From assembly GCA_003254925.1 (NCBI GenBank), contig QANZ01052391.1, positions 177,077 to 241,076 of the forward strand: a stretch of DNA of 64,000 nt. The letters are read 5' to 3'. The DNA is from Chamaecrista fasciculata. Taxonomy: Eukaryota; Streptophyta; Magnoliopsida; Fabales; Fabaceae. Made by a program: the position numbers and the translations under genes. Shown piece after piece: positions 35,701-47,049 of the stretch. The notes beneath the pieces were generated by a model that searched no databases, had not been told where the DNA came from, and worked only from the letters and a program-made list of their open reading frames with translations. Within the stretch, counting starts at the first letter, position 1, and every line of letters starts with the position of its first letter.

Positions 35701-35988
35701 AGACAAGAAGCACAAGCTGAGCTAGACAAAGCCTACGCCTTAAAAGACCATGCCATCAAACACATCAATGCCCTCATGCTTCAAATCACTTGCCATGCTT
35801 GTCAACGACACTTCCATCACCCCAAAACGACACTCGTCGACGACAACAATAACTCCTCGTTGGTCATAAGCTACATGTCGTCTGGTGTCACAACGGAATT
35901 AGGAGCTGGTGAGGTAGACAACAACATTGTTGGTGGAAAAGGAATTCAAGATCGAGGGATTCAAACAACTAACTCTTTGTCTATCTAG
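32753..35988 (+). CDS. IDD14/15/16-like: INDETERMINATE-DOMAIN zinc-finger transcription factor (IDD14/15/16 type), 4 exons
   Basis: Coding exons 32753-32858, 32942-33341, 33984-34582 and 35531-35988, all with GT-AG introns, join in frame to 520 aa. Residues 26-30 (KRKRR) are a nuclear signal just before the family's AGTPDPDAEV box. The ID domain follows: C2H2 finger 57-77, second finger 98-126 (CPEPTC...HFRRKH), and two C2HC fingers at 134-154 and 161-180. ESDRYVCEICNQ, KVPWKLLKRE and RVESFIEHQD are hallmarks of the IDD14/15/16 clade (in Arabidopsis, shoot gravitropism, auxin and starch regulation). LDLRL (286-290) and LQLSIG (324-329) are possible repression motifs. Residues 391-450 form an Ala/Glu/Arg-rich helix ending in ITCHACQRHF, also clade-specific. 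The protein is longer than the Arabidopsis ones because of low-complexity Thr/Asn/Gly runs in exon 3. The start is the only ATG that gives the conserved N terminus. Which of the three paralogues it matches is unresolved. Confidence 0.93.
35165..35395. repeat. Foldback MITE inside IDD intron 3
   Basis: Starts GAATAAACTAATAATTTAG and ends TTTTTAAGGATCAAATTG. The arms carry TTTAGTCCCTGAAAAATT and AATTTTTCAAGGACTGAG, which pair. It accounts for about a quarter of intron 3. Same family as the dispersed TTTAGTCC repeats. Confidence 0.65.
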
Positions 35989-36390
35989 CTACCTATTTTA
36001 TATATATATACTCAATCTTCTTCTTTGTATTTTCTTTAATTTTCCAAGTTTTCTATTTTTTAGTGTTCTTAATTAATTTACCCTAAAAAGAAAAAAAAAA
36101 GTTATATGTTGATGAATGGGTATATATATATACCAAGTGAGTGAGATCGATGGGATTATATATATATGTAAGTGGTACGGGATGATGATATTAATATTGT
36201 AGTGGTGGGTGAAACTGGAAGGAAGGGAAAGAGTGTTATTGATTAATTATTATTTGTAAGTTGTAACTTTTTTTTTCTCTTTTTGCAGTTTGTGATGACA
36301 TGATATATTTGTTAATGGAATTTGGTATAAATGCTAGGTTTCTTGGGTTAGTTTGTGATCTTCTTACCTATTTTGTTTAAGAGTGTGAAT
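35989..36390 (+). other. IDD 3' untranslated and downstream region
   Basis: Follows the TAG stop at 35986-35988. Contains AT-rich sequence and T-rich tracts suitable for plant polyadenylation (for example AATTAATTTACCC and TTGTTAATGG contexts), but the cleavage site cannot be fixed by eye. No further gene. Confidence 0.4.
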
Positions 36391-36394
36391 ATAT

Positions 36395-36625
36395 AGAGAG
36401 AGATTAAATTAACAAATTGGTCCTTGAAATATTTGAAATTTCAGTTCCTACGAGATTGAAATACATAGTTTAATCCTTAAAACATTAAAATGATATATTC
36501 TTTAGTCTCTTGAAAATTAAAATAATATATTATTTACTATTTTGATCTTTCAAAAAATTTTCAAAAATTGACTTATCCATTAGATAATTTTTAAGAAACT
36601 AAATTATTAATTTATTATATATATA
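36395..36625. repeat. TTTAGTCC-type foldback repeat
   Basis: The left arm ATTAACAAATTGGTCCTTG with TTGAAATACATAG is followed by AATTGACTTATCC and AACTAAATTATTAATTTAT on the right. Imperfect self-pairing, no clear target duplication. Confidence 0.55.
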
Positions 36626-36839
36626 TACACACATAATTATGAGTCATAAAATTTTGATGCACACATAGAATCATATACATGTAATTTATTTTAATTATTA
36701 ATTAGGTACTTATTTTTTTTTTTAAATTAAGTAATATCTCCCTGTGAAAGTGTCAACAGTTAAAAACTAGTATTTCTCTTCTCAATACATGAAGACTTAA
36801 TTTATTTACTAATATAATTACGTTGAGTAGTTCTGCTAA

Positions 36840-37745
36840 TATATTTTGTTTTATAATTTATTTTTGGATGATGGTGATGATGATGAGAAGTGCAATGAAT
36901 AAGTGGGGTCAGAAAACACTGAAATTTTACAAGGCTTTAGTTTTGGTTGTTTGGATTTAGTGTTTGGACTATGTGGAGATCCTCGTTGGCCAAGAAGGTG
37001 GTCAGAGAAAAAGAGAGAAAAAGAGTTAAAGACTCCTTCCTCTCTCACAAGCATTAAAGAACTATACTGACAAAATATAAAAATAATTAAATATCCCACC
37101 CAAATAAAAAAAAAAAATCAGAATATATTATAATACATACAATACACCACATACACAAATATTGAATATGAGAGAGATAGTATTAGTAAGAAGAGTATGA
37201 GTGAGTATAGTAGTAGTAGTAGTCCTTTCCTTTCTTTCATTGTTTCACTGTCTCACTCTCTGAGACTGCCATTTATGTATTATTATTCTGAAGAGTTTAT
37301 AAATGCGAATGAAAAGAGAGATCAAGAAGAGAGAGAGTATAAGGAGATGCATGTTTTTCAGTGCCATGAATGAATGAATGAGAGAAGAGAGAGAAAGACT
37401 CATAAGTCGCTCTCCAACTCTCAAATGGACGTCCACACACAAACAAATAAAACTCCGTTTGTGTATATATATACATATACATGTATACAACATAGGCATG
37501 ATGATTTATTTGATTTTTAATTTTTTTTTCTTTTGTTTCTTTCTCTCTCTTGAATTTTGGATATATATATGATGATATATTATCTTCTTTTCTTTAGGTT
37601 TCTCTCTCTGCATAAGAATCAGAGCCAATGGCAGTAGTGTGGGCGCAGGAGGGCAGAAGAAGCAGAAGCAGAAGCAGCATCTTTCCAAATTTGCAGAGAC
37701 CATTCAAAGCTTTTGGGGTTTGAATACATTTGCCTTTGTGGAAAA
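36840..37745. other. Purine/pyrimidine-rich region, possible small transcript
   Basis: Between AT-rich repeats lies about 900 bp of GA/CT-patterned, less AT-rich DNA. On the + strand a possible splice acceptor TTTCTTTAG ends at about 37597. After it, ATG 37628 opens a 31-codon frame ending TGA, with a run of Arg-Ser repeats. No conserved domain, no sure donor site, and no microRNA sequence I recognise. It may be a non-coding transcript or unannotated leader sequence. Confidence 0.25.
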
Positions 37746-37784
37746 TAAGATTTACACCCCTTTTGTTATATCCATATATTATTT

Positions 37785-38280
37785 AGACTAAATTAGTAAT
37801 TTGGTCCTATTAATTTGATAATTTAATCTTTAAAAAATTTAAATATATTATTTAATTTTTTTAAAAATTAATGTGTATATTTCAATATTTTAAAAATTAA
37901 ATGATTAGTTTATTGTATTATATATATATATATATTAATTCCATGTACAACTTATATTTTATATTAGAGTAAACTAATAACTTGATTTTTAAACTATATA
38001 TCATTCCGCTGATAATTCAGTCTTTGAAAGATATTGACTAAAAATAAATCTTTGAAAGACTGAAGTACACAATTTAGTCTCTTTTAAAGAATCAAACGAT
38101 ATATTTGTTAATCACTTTTATTGATCAAAGAGTATACTATTTGATTTTTTCGGGACTAAAGAGTATGATATTATGTTTTTTTAAGGACTAAATAACTGTG
38201 TTTTTCAATCTTGTAGAGACTAAATTGTCAATTTAATAATTTTAGGGACATAATTGTTAATGTTCTTTATATTATTGTAT
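37785..38280. repeat. Two TTTAGTCC-type foldback repeats
   Basis: Copies at about 37785-37915 and 37965-38275. Both have AGACTAAATTAGTAATTTGG- or GAGTAAACTAATAAC-type beginnings and matching inverted ends such as GGGACATAATTGTTAA. AT-rich and without coding capacity. Confidence 0.55.
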
Positions 38281-38377
38281 ATGTCTCTAGTTCTTAAAAA
38301 AAAATAAAAAAAAATAGAGATATAAAATTAAAGCTAACTTCTTTTATATATTAATAAAATTTAATCATTTATTTTTT

Positions 38378-38548
38378 TCGGTTAAGCTATGGGTATCCCC
38401 TGCCTATCCGTTTAACGGTCTAGGTGAAGACTAATCTCATTTGGGCCTCAAAGACGAAATAATGAGAGCCCTTCTAACAATGTTAACTCTAGGGATCGAA
38501 TATGGGTCCTCTCCTTAAGGTGTAACAATTTAATCGATCATTTTTGTT
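38378..38548 (-). mobile_element. tRNA-derived SINE, minus strand, probable
   Basis: On the minus strand: ATTGTTACACCTTAAGGAGA, then CATATTCGATCCCTAGAG (B-box-like), then a body containing GGATAGGCAGGGGATACCC and a terminal AACCGAAAAAAA tail. The tail ends in an A-run, consistent with SINE retrotransposition. Confidence 0.6.
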
Positions 38549-38599
38549 GTATAATTGTCAACTTCTTTCACATATTTTTTTTTGAAAGATATTTCTGTA

Positions 38600-39340
38600 A
38601 TTTCAAAATTTGGAGTATGCAAAGCACACTAAACAATTATTGTTTTTATATATGTTGAGTTTTAGTTGAATTAGAAATTGATATAGCTTTTAAAAAGTAA
38701 CATTAAATTCCTCACTATTTCTATTATAATTTGCTTTATGTCAATATTTTTTTTACACATTATCAATTTAGTCCTGAAAAAAATTTAATTAATTATTTGA
38801 GATATAATATAATAAAATTTAGTTCCTTAAAATATGTAATTAGGATTATTTAATGTTAATATATTAACATAAATTAAGATTTAAGTATAAATATGATGTG
38901 ATCCTTAATTTTAAGAATGCTTTTTAAATATTAAAATTTAAAATTTCACCTTTTTATGAATATGTCACTAATTTGCTCTAATTATTTTTTATATTGCATG
39001 ATATTTGTAATTTTATGTTTACCATACAATTAATTAAGCAACAAATTGGCATTTTAAGTCATAAATGAAAAAATATTATTAATTATTTTTAAAAGTATAT
39101 AAGAATTTCTATAATATATATAATTGCATGGGGTTGATCTGGTTTTAGTTTTTCTCATTTTTTATTGGTGGTAATTTTGTTGGAGTGTAACATGATAATA
39201 AATCTTCAGTTTATTAAGAGGACTCTTCGATTGAGTGTCTACAAAATAATAAATTAAGCTCACACTAAAACAAATGTTTAATATGAATTTTCACGATCAA
39301 ATTAATTAGAAATAGAGAATAAGAATAAACAAATAATAAT
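38600..39340. other. AT-rich spacer, no gene seen
   Basis: Short AATTTAGTTCC-like repeat fragments near 38765-38850. Nothing else recognised. Confidence 0.5.
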
Positions 39341-39345
39341 TTGAT

Positions 39346-39495
39346 GTAGTAGTTAGCGAACTACACCAAAGATAAAAGTTACTTAGGTTTGATCCCAAGA
39401 ATTGATATTGTTGGGAAAGTTTTAAACTCTATGTTCCCTGAGTCGAATGAGATTAATTAGTTTTTGCCTAAATTATTACACGAATAGATGAAAAA
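39346..39495 (+). mobile_element. tRNA-derived SINE, probable
   Basis: TTTGATGTAGTAGTTAGCGA (A-box-like) is followed by CTTAGGTTTGATCCCAAG (B-box-like) about 40 bp later, then a body with GTTCCCTGAGTCGAATGAG. No duplication identified. Confidence 0.55.
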
Positions 39496-39499
39496 AAGC

Positions 39500-39920
39500 C
39501 CATAATTCATCCTAAAAAAGAGAATAATGAATAGACTATATATTGAGGAAAAAGAAAAATATATAAACCATTTATGTATGTAAGAGTAGTGTTTACAGGT
39601 TATAGTTTATCACATGATGGTTGATGAGTGTTGTGAGATATTGACCTTTTTTATTATTAGAGGAAGTTAGTGTTTGGTGTTACCTTTGATAACTATAGAA
39701 CATACACAAAAGCATGAACAGTACAAGCTACAAGGGCTTTTTACGTACTACGTAGTAGCTCTTTTTACTTGTACTATAGTCTATATATGTCAATATGTGG
39801 TTCAATTCTTCCTCTCTTCAGGCCCATAATAATATGTGGACCATGTCATAATTAACAAATCAATATTCATTTACAAACCTGATTAAATAACTACATATAT
39901 AATTATAATAACATTTTAAG
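39500..39920. other. Spacer, no gene seen
   Basis: AT-rich sequence with a small palindromic-like word TACGTACTACGTAGTA at 39742-39757. No gene or repeat assigned. Confidence 0.45.
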
Positions 39921-39922
39921 AA

Positions 39923-40291
39923 GGCCAAAATGTAAATTTGATCCTATATCTTTTGTTCAGTTTCTAGTTTGGTTATGTATATTTTTTTATTGCATTTTTT
40001 ATCTCATATCGTTGAGTTAAATTCTAATATGGTCCCATATCTTTTATTATTATAGATTTAGTATCAAATTTTGGGTCAGGTGTAAAATTGGTCCAATATC
40101 TTTGGGTAAGGTGGAATTAACAGTAGAACCTTTTGCAAAAATATGAGACTAATTCTCTAATTTGACCAAGAGATATGAGACCAAATTGAGATTTTTTTAC
40201 AAAGATATAAGACCAAAACTGCAACAAAAAATGACATAGGACCAAATTGGAAACTGAGAAAAAGGTATGAGACTAAATTTACACTTTGATC
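39923..40291. mobile_element. 369-bp foldback MITE (MULE-like)
   Basis: The ends read GGCCAAAATGTAAATTTGATC and, on the other strand, GATCAAAGTGTAAATTTAG. Flanking 9-mers TTTTAAGAA (39914-39922) and TTTTAATAA (40292-40300) match at 8 of 9. The arms carry repeated GGTCCCATATCTTTTG and complements. Same family as 61340-61782 and 5290-5656. Confidence 0.75.
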
Positions 40292-40309
40292 TTTTAATAA
40301 ATATATTTT

Positions 40310-40805
40310 TATTGCTTTTATGTAATTCGAGAATAAAAAATTACACTTTTCAAAATACAATTTCTGTGTTCTAAAAGGAAGCCGGTGCTGCTGATAATTC
40401 CACTAATGTCTAAGATATATTTAAAATTTTTTGAATTTTCACCATCATATATATATATAATATTCAGTAATTATAAAATAGTATATTCATACTTTTTCAT
40501 ATAAAAAAGGTGAAATTAACTTCTTTTTCTGACACAATTTGGTGTGCAATTATTAGTGAGTGGCGAGGGTGTCCTGTTATATTGAGCCTTTTTATTTATT
40601 TTCGTTAATTGTTTGAGACTCATTTGGTTGTCAACCCACTAATTAAGGCTTTCATTCTTTGTAATTTTGAGAAGAGAGAAAAAGCAAAATCTCCAACTTT
40701 TTGCTCCCTAATTATTTTCTTACAGTGTCACTTTCAGTGGTGACTATCATATGTCACTGCAAAATATTTATTTTTGGTAGCGATATTAACGGTTGTTACA
40801 AATTA
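40310..40805. other. Spacer, no gene seen
   Basis: AT-rich, with a less AT-rich portion at 40540-40760. No open frame or repeat recognised. Confidence 0.45.
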
Positions 40806-40809
40806 AAAA

Positions 40810-41400
40810 CTTATAGAGTAAACTCATAATTTGGTCTTTGCAAAATTATCAAATTGGCAATCCAGTCCCTCATATATTGAAATACACAATTTAGAACTGA
40901 ATTATTTCAAGGATTAACAAGTATATCGTTTGATTTTTTTTTCAAGGACTAAATTGTGTATTTCAATATCTTAGAACTGAATTATCGCCTTGATTATCTT
41001 TTAAGGATCAAGTTGTTAGTTTACTTATTAATCTTTTTATTGACTAAATAGTATTCCTTTTGGTTCTTTCAGAGACAAAAGTATGTATTTCAATATTTTA
41101 GGACTCAAGTTGTTAGTTTAGTTAAAGTTAAATTTATATATTAATTTAATTACTTGTGTTTTTTTAGTAAATTAACAACTTGGTCCCTAGAATATTGAAA
41201 TATACAGTTTAATCCTTAAAAGTATACTTGTCAGCCATTTTCATAAACTAATTAAAGAGTATATATTTTGATTCTTTTAGAGATTAATGAGTATATTGTT
41301 TGTTATTTCGAAGACTAAATTATATATTTCAATCTTTCAAGGAACAAGTTGTTAAATTGATGATCTTTTAGGAACTAAATTATTAGTTTACTCTTTTATA
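40810..41400. repeat. Two TTTAGTCC-type foldback repeats in tandem
   Basis: Copies at about 40815-41120 and 41165-41395. Each begins with GTAAACT-or-TTAACAACTTGGTC and ends with its approximate complement (GGAACTAAATTATTAGTTTA). The internal TTGAAATACAC and GTGTATTTCAA blocks pair. Confidence 0.6.
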
Positions 41401-41404
41401 TATA

Positions 41405-42280
41405 GAATTTAGTCATTTTTGTTAGTATAAGATTTTGATGCCAAATGCTATAGGTATAGCGACTTTCTTATTGTGGCTATATTCCACAGCTTTTTAGTGG
41501 CTTATTTTAATTGCAAAACTGATATATATATATATATATATGCTTAATTTATATTGCAAAACTTATTTTTATTTTTGACCCTTTAAAATTAGAAGTTCAA
41601 GGAAAGACTCTAATTAACCAAAATAGACATAACAAATATTAAGTGAAAATTGCTATATCCCTCCACAAAAAAAAATGTTTAAATAATGTTAAAAAGACAT
41701 TTGATTTGTTCCATTAAAAGCTTGATTAATTAAAACTATAATCTTAAAATGTTTTCTTTCATATATTATTTATTTTGTGTTCAAAATAATCATTTTTATT
41801 TATTCTAAATTTATATAGAATTAGGTTATGTGCATTTGAGCATATTTGAGGGATGCGATGATTATTTTTGCACCCAAATTAAAGCCAGTTATTTTAATAC
41901 TATGTAAAAAAAAAATTATTGCGATGAATATTAATATTAATATATATATATGGTGCATTTTTCTTGCACATTATAGAATAAACAAATTTCAATATAAAAT
42001 TATTTGCTAACTATAGCTGGACTCCACCACTATACATTGTAGTGGTTTATGAAGCATTTTCCATTGTTAAGGAAAAATGTTCCATGAATAGCTCAAAGAA
42101 TGTTGACAGCCCTTTTCAGTATATAGATATAGGAATATTGAAATAATTTATATGCACTCATACTTGGAGAAAAAAAAAATTCTCTTAACCTTAATTACTT
42201 TCTGTTTTATCATCTCAATTATCAACTTAATTATCTTTCTTATTTCATTAATTATGACTTAATTCACAACATTAATATAT
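41405..42280. other. AT-rich spacer, no gene seen
   Basis: (TA)n at about 41520-41540. A short patch at 42010-42130 with ACTCCACCACTATACATTG and its partial inverse GTAGTGG may be a small hairpin. No gene. Confidence 0.45.
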
Positions 42281-42283
42281 ATG

Positions 42284-42907
42284 GGTCAAATAGTTATTTT
42301 GGTCTTCAAACTTTGGGGGTCAGTTTTATTTAATTTTTATTTTAAAATTATTTTTTGTCCAATTTTAGTCCTTAAACTTTCACATTTATAATTCATAGCT
42401 AGTCTAAAATTTGATTTCATATGTTGTTATTTCTAACTCACATAGATGAGATGAATCATTTCTCACTCATATGTGTCATAATAAATGAGTTAGCAAGAAA
42501 AAATTTTTTGTATTTTAAAAAAAATAACAGAAATTTGTAGGAGAGATGACCAATCTCATTAGAAAAAATGACAAAGACTAGAATAAATCACACTTTGGAT
42601 TAGTGATGGAACAAATGTGAAGATGTTTGAGCCAATGAAGTTTGGCTCACTACATCACTTTCTGGCCCATGACAATTGCATGGTTTTGATTCGATTCTTG
42701 GTGATACCTTATTTGGTAGATTATCTGTAAGAACCTCTACAAGTGTTCTCTAAGCCCGGAGGCCTACTCTAACTCTGGACTAAGGCGCCATTCTCTCACA
42801 TAATTTTTGTTAAAAAAAAAAGTGAAGATTTGAGGGCTATAATGGAACAAAAAGTAGTTTTACAATCAAAATAAAATTAACCTCATAATTTGAGAAATAA
42901 AATGGCT
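42284..42907. mobile_element. Foldback element interrupted by a SINE
   Basis: The left end, GGTCAAATAGTTATTTTGG, pairs with the right end, which reads GGTGAAATAGCCATTTTAT on the other strand. Inner blocks TTTTATTTAATTTTTATTTT and TTGTCCAATTTTAGTCC also have partners on the right. The SINE at 42625-42821 lies between the arms. Confidence 0.65.
42625..42821 (+). mobile_element. tRNA-derived SINE with 8-bp target duplication
   Basis: A 197-bp insertion flanked by GTGAAGAT (42617-42624, 42822-42829), ending in an A-run. It holds TTGGCTCACTACATCAC (A-box region) and GGTTTTGATTCGATTC (B-box), then a body with CCCGGAGGCCTACTC and a tail like that of the 20272 SINE. It sits inside the foldback element 42284-42907, so it is younger than that element. 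Confidence 0.8.
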
Positions 42908-42909
42908 AT

Positions 42910-43390
42910 TTCACCTATATATATATATATATATATATATGGTCTTTCACTTTTTCGCAAAAACATACTTTTCTCAAGCAAAACCATGCTTTTTGACAAT
43001 GGTTTTATCACCAATTCTCACTATTTTTCTTTTTGTTGTAGCCGCCCGGTTTATAACGCCATCTTAGAATAACCTTTATTGTGTGAAGGTAATTATTTTG
43101 AGTGTTTATCTTCTTTAAAATTCTTTATAGATGATGTTAAATTGTCAATAGTGTTTTAGATTACGATATAAAGTAAAGATATTGAGAATTTTGCAAACAA
43201 TCATATCATGGGAAGAGATTCCATTATTCTCCTCTAAATAATGTTTAGAGAATAGGGAGTAGACGAGAGGAATGCAAAAAAGAAAAAACATGTCACGTAT
43301 CTCGTGACAATTTTGTAAAAAAGAGTTTATAAATTCAATTACATATTTAAAATCACTTTTTTTTAAGAATAAGATAAAAATTTTAGGTTA
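42910..43390. other. Spacer, no gene seen
   Basis: (TA)n at 42918-42941, then AT-rich sequence. Nothing recognised. Confidence 0.5.
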
Positions 43391-43394
43391 AAAT

Positions 43395-43745
43395 GCACAA
43401 AACTCCCTCTAAACTTTAGTCATTGTGCAAAAAACTCCCTGAAAATTTTGAAAAATGACTAAAAGCTTCTTGAACTTTTAATTTTGTGCAAAATACCTTA
43501 TCATTAAAATTTTCATTCAAAAAACATTAATTTTTTTTTCATATAATCTTATGATTGTTATTGCACTTTATATCGATTTAAAATTAAAATTAACTATTAT
43601 TAATTTGGTACTCACAAAAACTTTTCTTTTTAAAGAGTTAAAAAAATACTTATTTGCATAAAATTAAAAGTTTATGAGGTCTTTTTGTCACTTTTCAAAA
43701 ATTAAAAAGTAATTTGCACAATAACCAACATTTTATGAAATTTAA
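43395..43745. repeat. Foldback repeat, TGCACAAAACTCCC family
   Basis: The left arm TGCACAAAACTCCCTC with GTGCAAAAAACTCCCTG pairs with the right arm AATTTGCACAATAACC and TGCATAAAATTAAAAG. A decayed relative is at 30260-30600. Confidence 0.55.
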
Positions 43746-43749
43746 GTAT

Positions 43750-45450
43750 TAAATTGTCTTAATCAATCATACAATAAAGAAATTGGAAGCGAGTAACCGA
43801 CCTGTAACGATCAGATCGACAATACTATCCAATGACAAATGATATATACATTATTTTAAATTTATCTTTTCTTTTCCATAAGTTTCATGGTCTTATCTCT
43901 TCACTCACAATCCATATGTGATTGATGTTCTCACACACATATATATATATATATATATAAAGATAATAGAGTAGTGATGTATATATGTGGACTATGAACC
44001 TAAGAGATAAAGGATCATTCAAGGAAAGGTGGAAGATAAATAGGAGAAAAAAAGGAAGAAAAACATATTAAAAGAAAGAGACTTCACCCAAAGAGAAAGC
44101 TTTATTGCTCCAAAATTGTCATGGCATCACATTGACATTATCCGTGAAACAAGGATACACTATTAAACTTGAAGTTCAGTATTTTCTAAAATATTTATTA
44201 TGTGATAAAGGAAGTGGTTGTGTGAAGAAGAAGAAGAAGAAGAAGAACGAGGAGAGACTTTTGAGTTAATTAATGTTAAATTTTTGGGGGGAAAAGAAAG
44301 ATTGAAATTGGATTCCTTTTTTTTTTTTTTTTCCTGGTACTTGTAATTTGTGAAATTAAAAATTAGATTTTGTGCATTTTTTTTAAAAGAGATGCCAATG
44401 AAAGATAGCAGACTGATTTTTGTTTAAAAGGATATTTTGAACTTGAAGGTGGGATTCCAACCCTGTCATTGCATTAAACTGGTTTCAAAATTATTTTAAA
44501 CATTCAAATTAGAGAGTTTTAGTTTAGATGCTAGTTATTTTTTTAAAAAAATATAATTTTAATTTCATATGAATTCTTTTCATTATTTTCTTTCAATAAT
44601 TAATATTACAAAGTTAACAAGAATTTTGTCAATCAACTCTACTCTAGCCACCCCATGATACCATTGTAACATACAATTAATACAGATTAAAGTACCTATT
44701 TTTGTATTAATTACATTCTCTTCAAAAATCTTTATTAAATTCTCAAATTTTCAAATGGAATTTTTTTTTATGATTATGAAACTATTTTCCTATTTGTTTT
44801 ATAAATAATTAATATTTATTTGAGTTGAGAGTTTTTGTAATAAAAATAAATATCAAATAAATATATTCCAACAATTTCTTTTTTTGAAGTTTTTCAAATA
44901 TATCTTCTATTAGAAATAATTTTATTCGAGGTATTATCAGATACTAAATGTAAACACTTCTTTTAACGGGCATTCAAACTTGGATTTATCATATCGACGA
45001 ATTAACCCATTTCTTTATACAAAATTCTTGTACCAAAACTTGATTTGAATGGTTAGCAATGAGATAAATCTATTTAAGAGTTTACTTATATAAAGTTTCA
45101 TTAATGTCAATGTCTGAATTTGATCTGAAAAATCTAGTGGATAGATATGAATGTGTACAACAAAATGAGGCCCAAATTGAGAAATAATCCAGGTCAATAA
45201 TTACACTCCTAATTAGAGCAAAGCATTCATCTACAAATGGGCCTACAGTGGGCCCATGTTATTGCAAAAGGATATCATACTCTAATATCATCATTGTTAA
45301 TGGACCTACTTCATTCAAGTGGATCCGTATTCTCAACAAGGCCTGCATTTATTACCCAATTCTATGGGCTCATCACTCTAAAACAAATATGTGGTCCATG
45401 CTTTTGGTAGTTAAGGAGAAACTTTATTAGGATTTATTAATTCAGTCCCA
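43750..45450. other. Gene-poor spacer
   Basis: (TA)n at 43938-43960, a short (GAA)n at about 44228-44249 and a T-run near 44320. Positions 45170-45420 are less AT-rich, with TGGGCC words, but have no convincing coding frame. Confidence 0.45.
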
Positions 45451-45457
45451 AAACAAA

Positions 45458-46268
45458 AAGTCAGAAACTTATTTCGATCCTTAATGTTTATCTAAAGCTT
45501 CTTTTTGGTCCTTAATGTTTTCTAAAAGTTTCATTATTGTCCCTTACTATTGAATATGGTCATATCTCTCTTTTTTCAAACCCGAATGCGATTGAAACAG
45601 AGCTATGTGTTAAATTTGATAAGTTTTTTCTTTGTCTAGTTGGAGTCATCAACAAACAAGGTCAAATCGAACATAAAATCGAGCCCCAAAATGGGTCGCT
45701 TGTTTCATGAATTTGGTTATATATATCTTTTCTCAAGTTTGAATGTAACAGAATCAGAACTATAAATTACTCTTGGCGAGTTCCTTCTTTGTTTAGTTGG
45801 GACCATCGACAAATGAGGTCAAATAATACTTCAAAAATTAACATTGATGTTTTGACCAAACTCACTTTTGGAATACTATTTGACCTTGTTTGCTAACGAT
45901 CCAATTGGATAGAGAAAGAACTTACCAAGGTTGATTTGTAACTCCGATTTCGTTACATTCAGATTTAAAACGAGAGATATAACCAAATTCATGAAACATA
46001 CAAGCGACCCATTTTCGAGTCTGATTTCATATTCAATTTAACTTTGTTTGTTGATGACTCCAACTAGGTAAAGAAAAAACTCATTAAATTTAACTTGTAA
46101 TTATGTTTTAATTGCACTTGGGTTTGAAACAAAAGACATATAATCATATTCAATAGTTAGGGATCAATGATGAAACTTTTAGAAAACATTAAGGACCAAA
46201 ACAGAACAAAATTAAAGACCAAAACAAAACTTTAAATGAACATTAGTGACCAAAATAGGTTTTTGACC
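45458..46268. mobile_element. 811-bp full-length foldback (MULE-like)
   Basis: A perfect 9-bp duplication CAAAACAAA (45449-45457, 46269-46277) flanks an element that pairs with itself over almost all its length. Left blocks such as GGTCCTTAATGTTTTCTAAA, TAGTTGGAGTCATCAACAAA and AAAATGGGTCGCTTGT each have a near-identical complement on the right. The arms are about 400 bp with a very small centre near 45850. No coding sequence. Related DNA: 10432-10815 and 54815-55330. Confidence 0.85.
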
Positions 46269-46279
46269 CAAAACAAAAT

Positions 46280-46690
46280 AGGAGATCATCGGAAAAGAAA
46301 TTGAATGATTTTCATTTTTGTTTCATGTTTACACTAAAATAATTTAATTGAGGAGATTAAAATTGTATCTTTTGAAAATCAATATATTAACTTACTTTAA
46401 AAACTTAATGGGAAGAGGGTTTGAGAAGTGTAAAATGAGGTGGGATGGCTTAGTGATCTTAATGATTTTCATTTTTGAGTGCTTTAGAAGGCACGTGTTT
46501 AGCTACAAAAGGTGCTCATGGGATGTCACTCCTTATCCAACATTTTCTTGAAAATCAACCATCTTAAAAGTTTTTTTTTAAGGCTTTGCTCATGAGATGT
46601 TTGTAAGAGAGGACATTTTGGGACTTTTAAGCTCATTTAGGGTGCGTTGAACATTGTGTACGGACAGTGCCCCTTTTACTCATATTTGGA
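46280..46690. other. Spacer, no gene seen
   Basis: Contains an unremarkable 67-codon frame at 46348-46551 with no known domain, and GGGTGCGTTGAAC at 46640, which resembles the terminus of the 52933 element but has no partner. Confidence 0.4.
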
Positions 46691-46697
46691 ACATTGT

Positions 46698-47045
46698 AAT
46701 TTTCATTTTAGTCCTCAAATATCATGATCCAAGGACATTTTTGTAAAATTTTAAAATATTTGGGGGCATTATGTAATTTTTGGAAAAATTTGTAAATTTC
46801 ATCTTCCTTCCGCTGAAAGCACAATTTTGTAGGGACTACACTGCATTTTTTTTTCCAGATTTAAGACTAATCTGTAATTTTACTCTTTTTCCAATATTTT
46901 TCAAAATTATATTTTGACCCCAATTTTTTTTTACATTTTTCATTTTAGTCCTCAACTATTATGATCTAGGGATGTTTTTGTAATTTTAAAACTATTTGAG
47001 GACATTATGTAATTTTTGCAAAAGATTGTGTAGTTCATCTTCTCC
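46698..47045. repeat. Direct repeat pair of about 105 bp
   Basis: TTTCATTTTAGTCCTCAA...ATGATCCAAGGACATTTTTG at 46698-46806 recurs with about 80-85% identity at 46936-47045, in the same orientation. The spacing is about 238 bp. Possibly the remains of a tandemly repeated element. Confidence 0.6.
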
Positions 47046-47049
47046 TCTT

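Noticed and set aside
37120-37740. Conserved microRNA gene
   Set aside because: I compared it from memory with the common plant families (156, 159/319, 160, 164, 166, 167, 171, 172, 390, 393-399) and saw no match and no strong hairpin.
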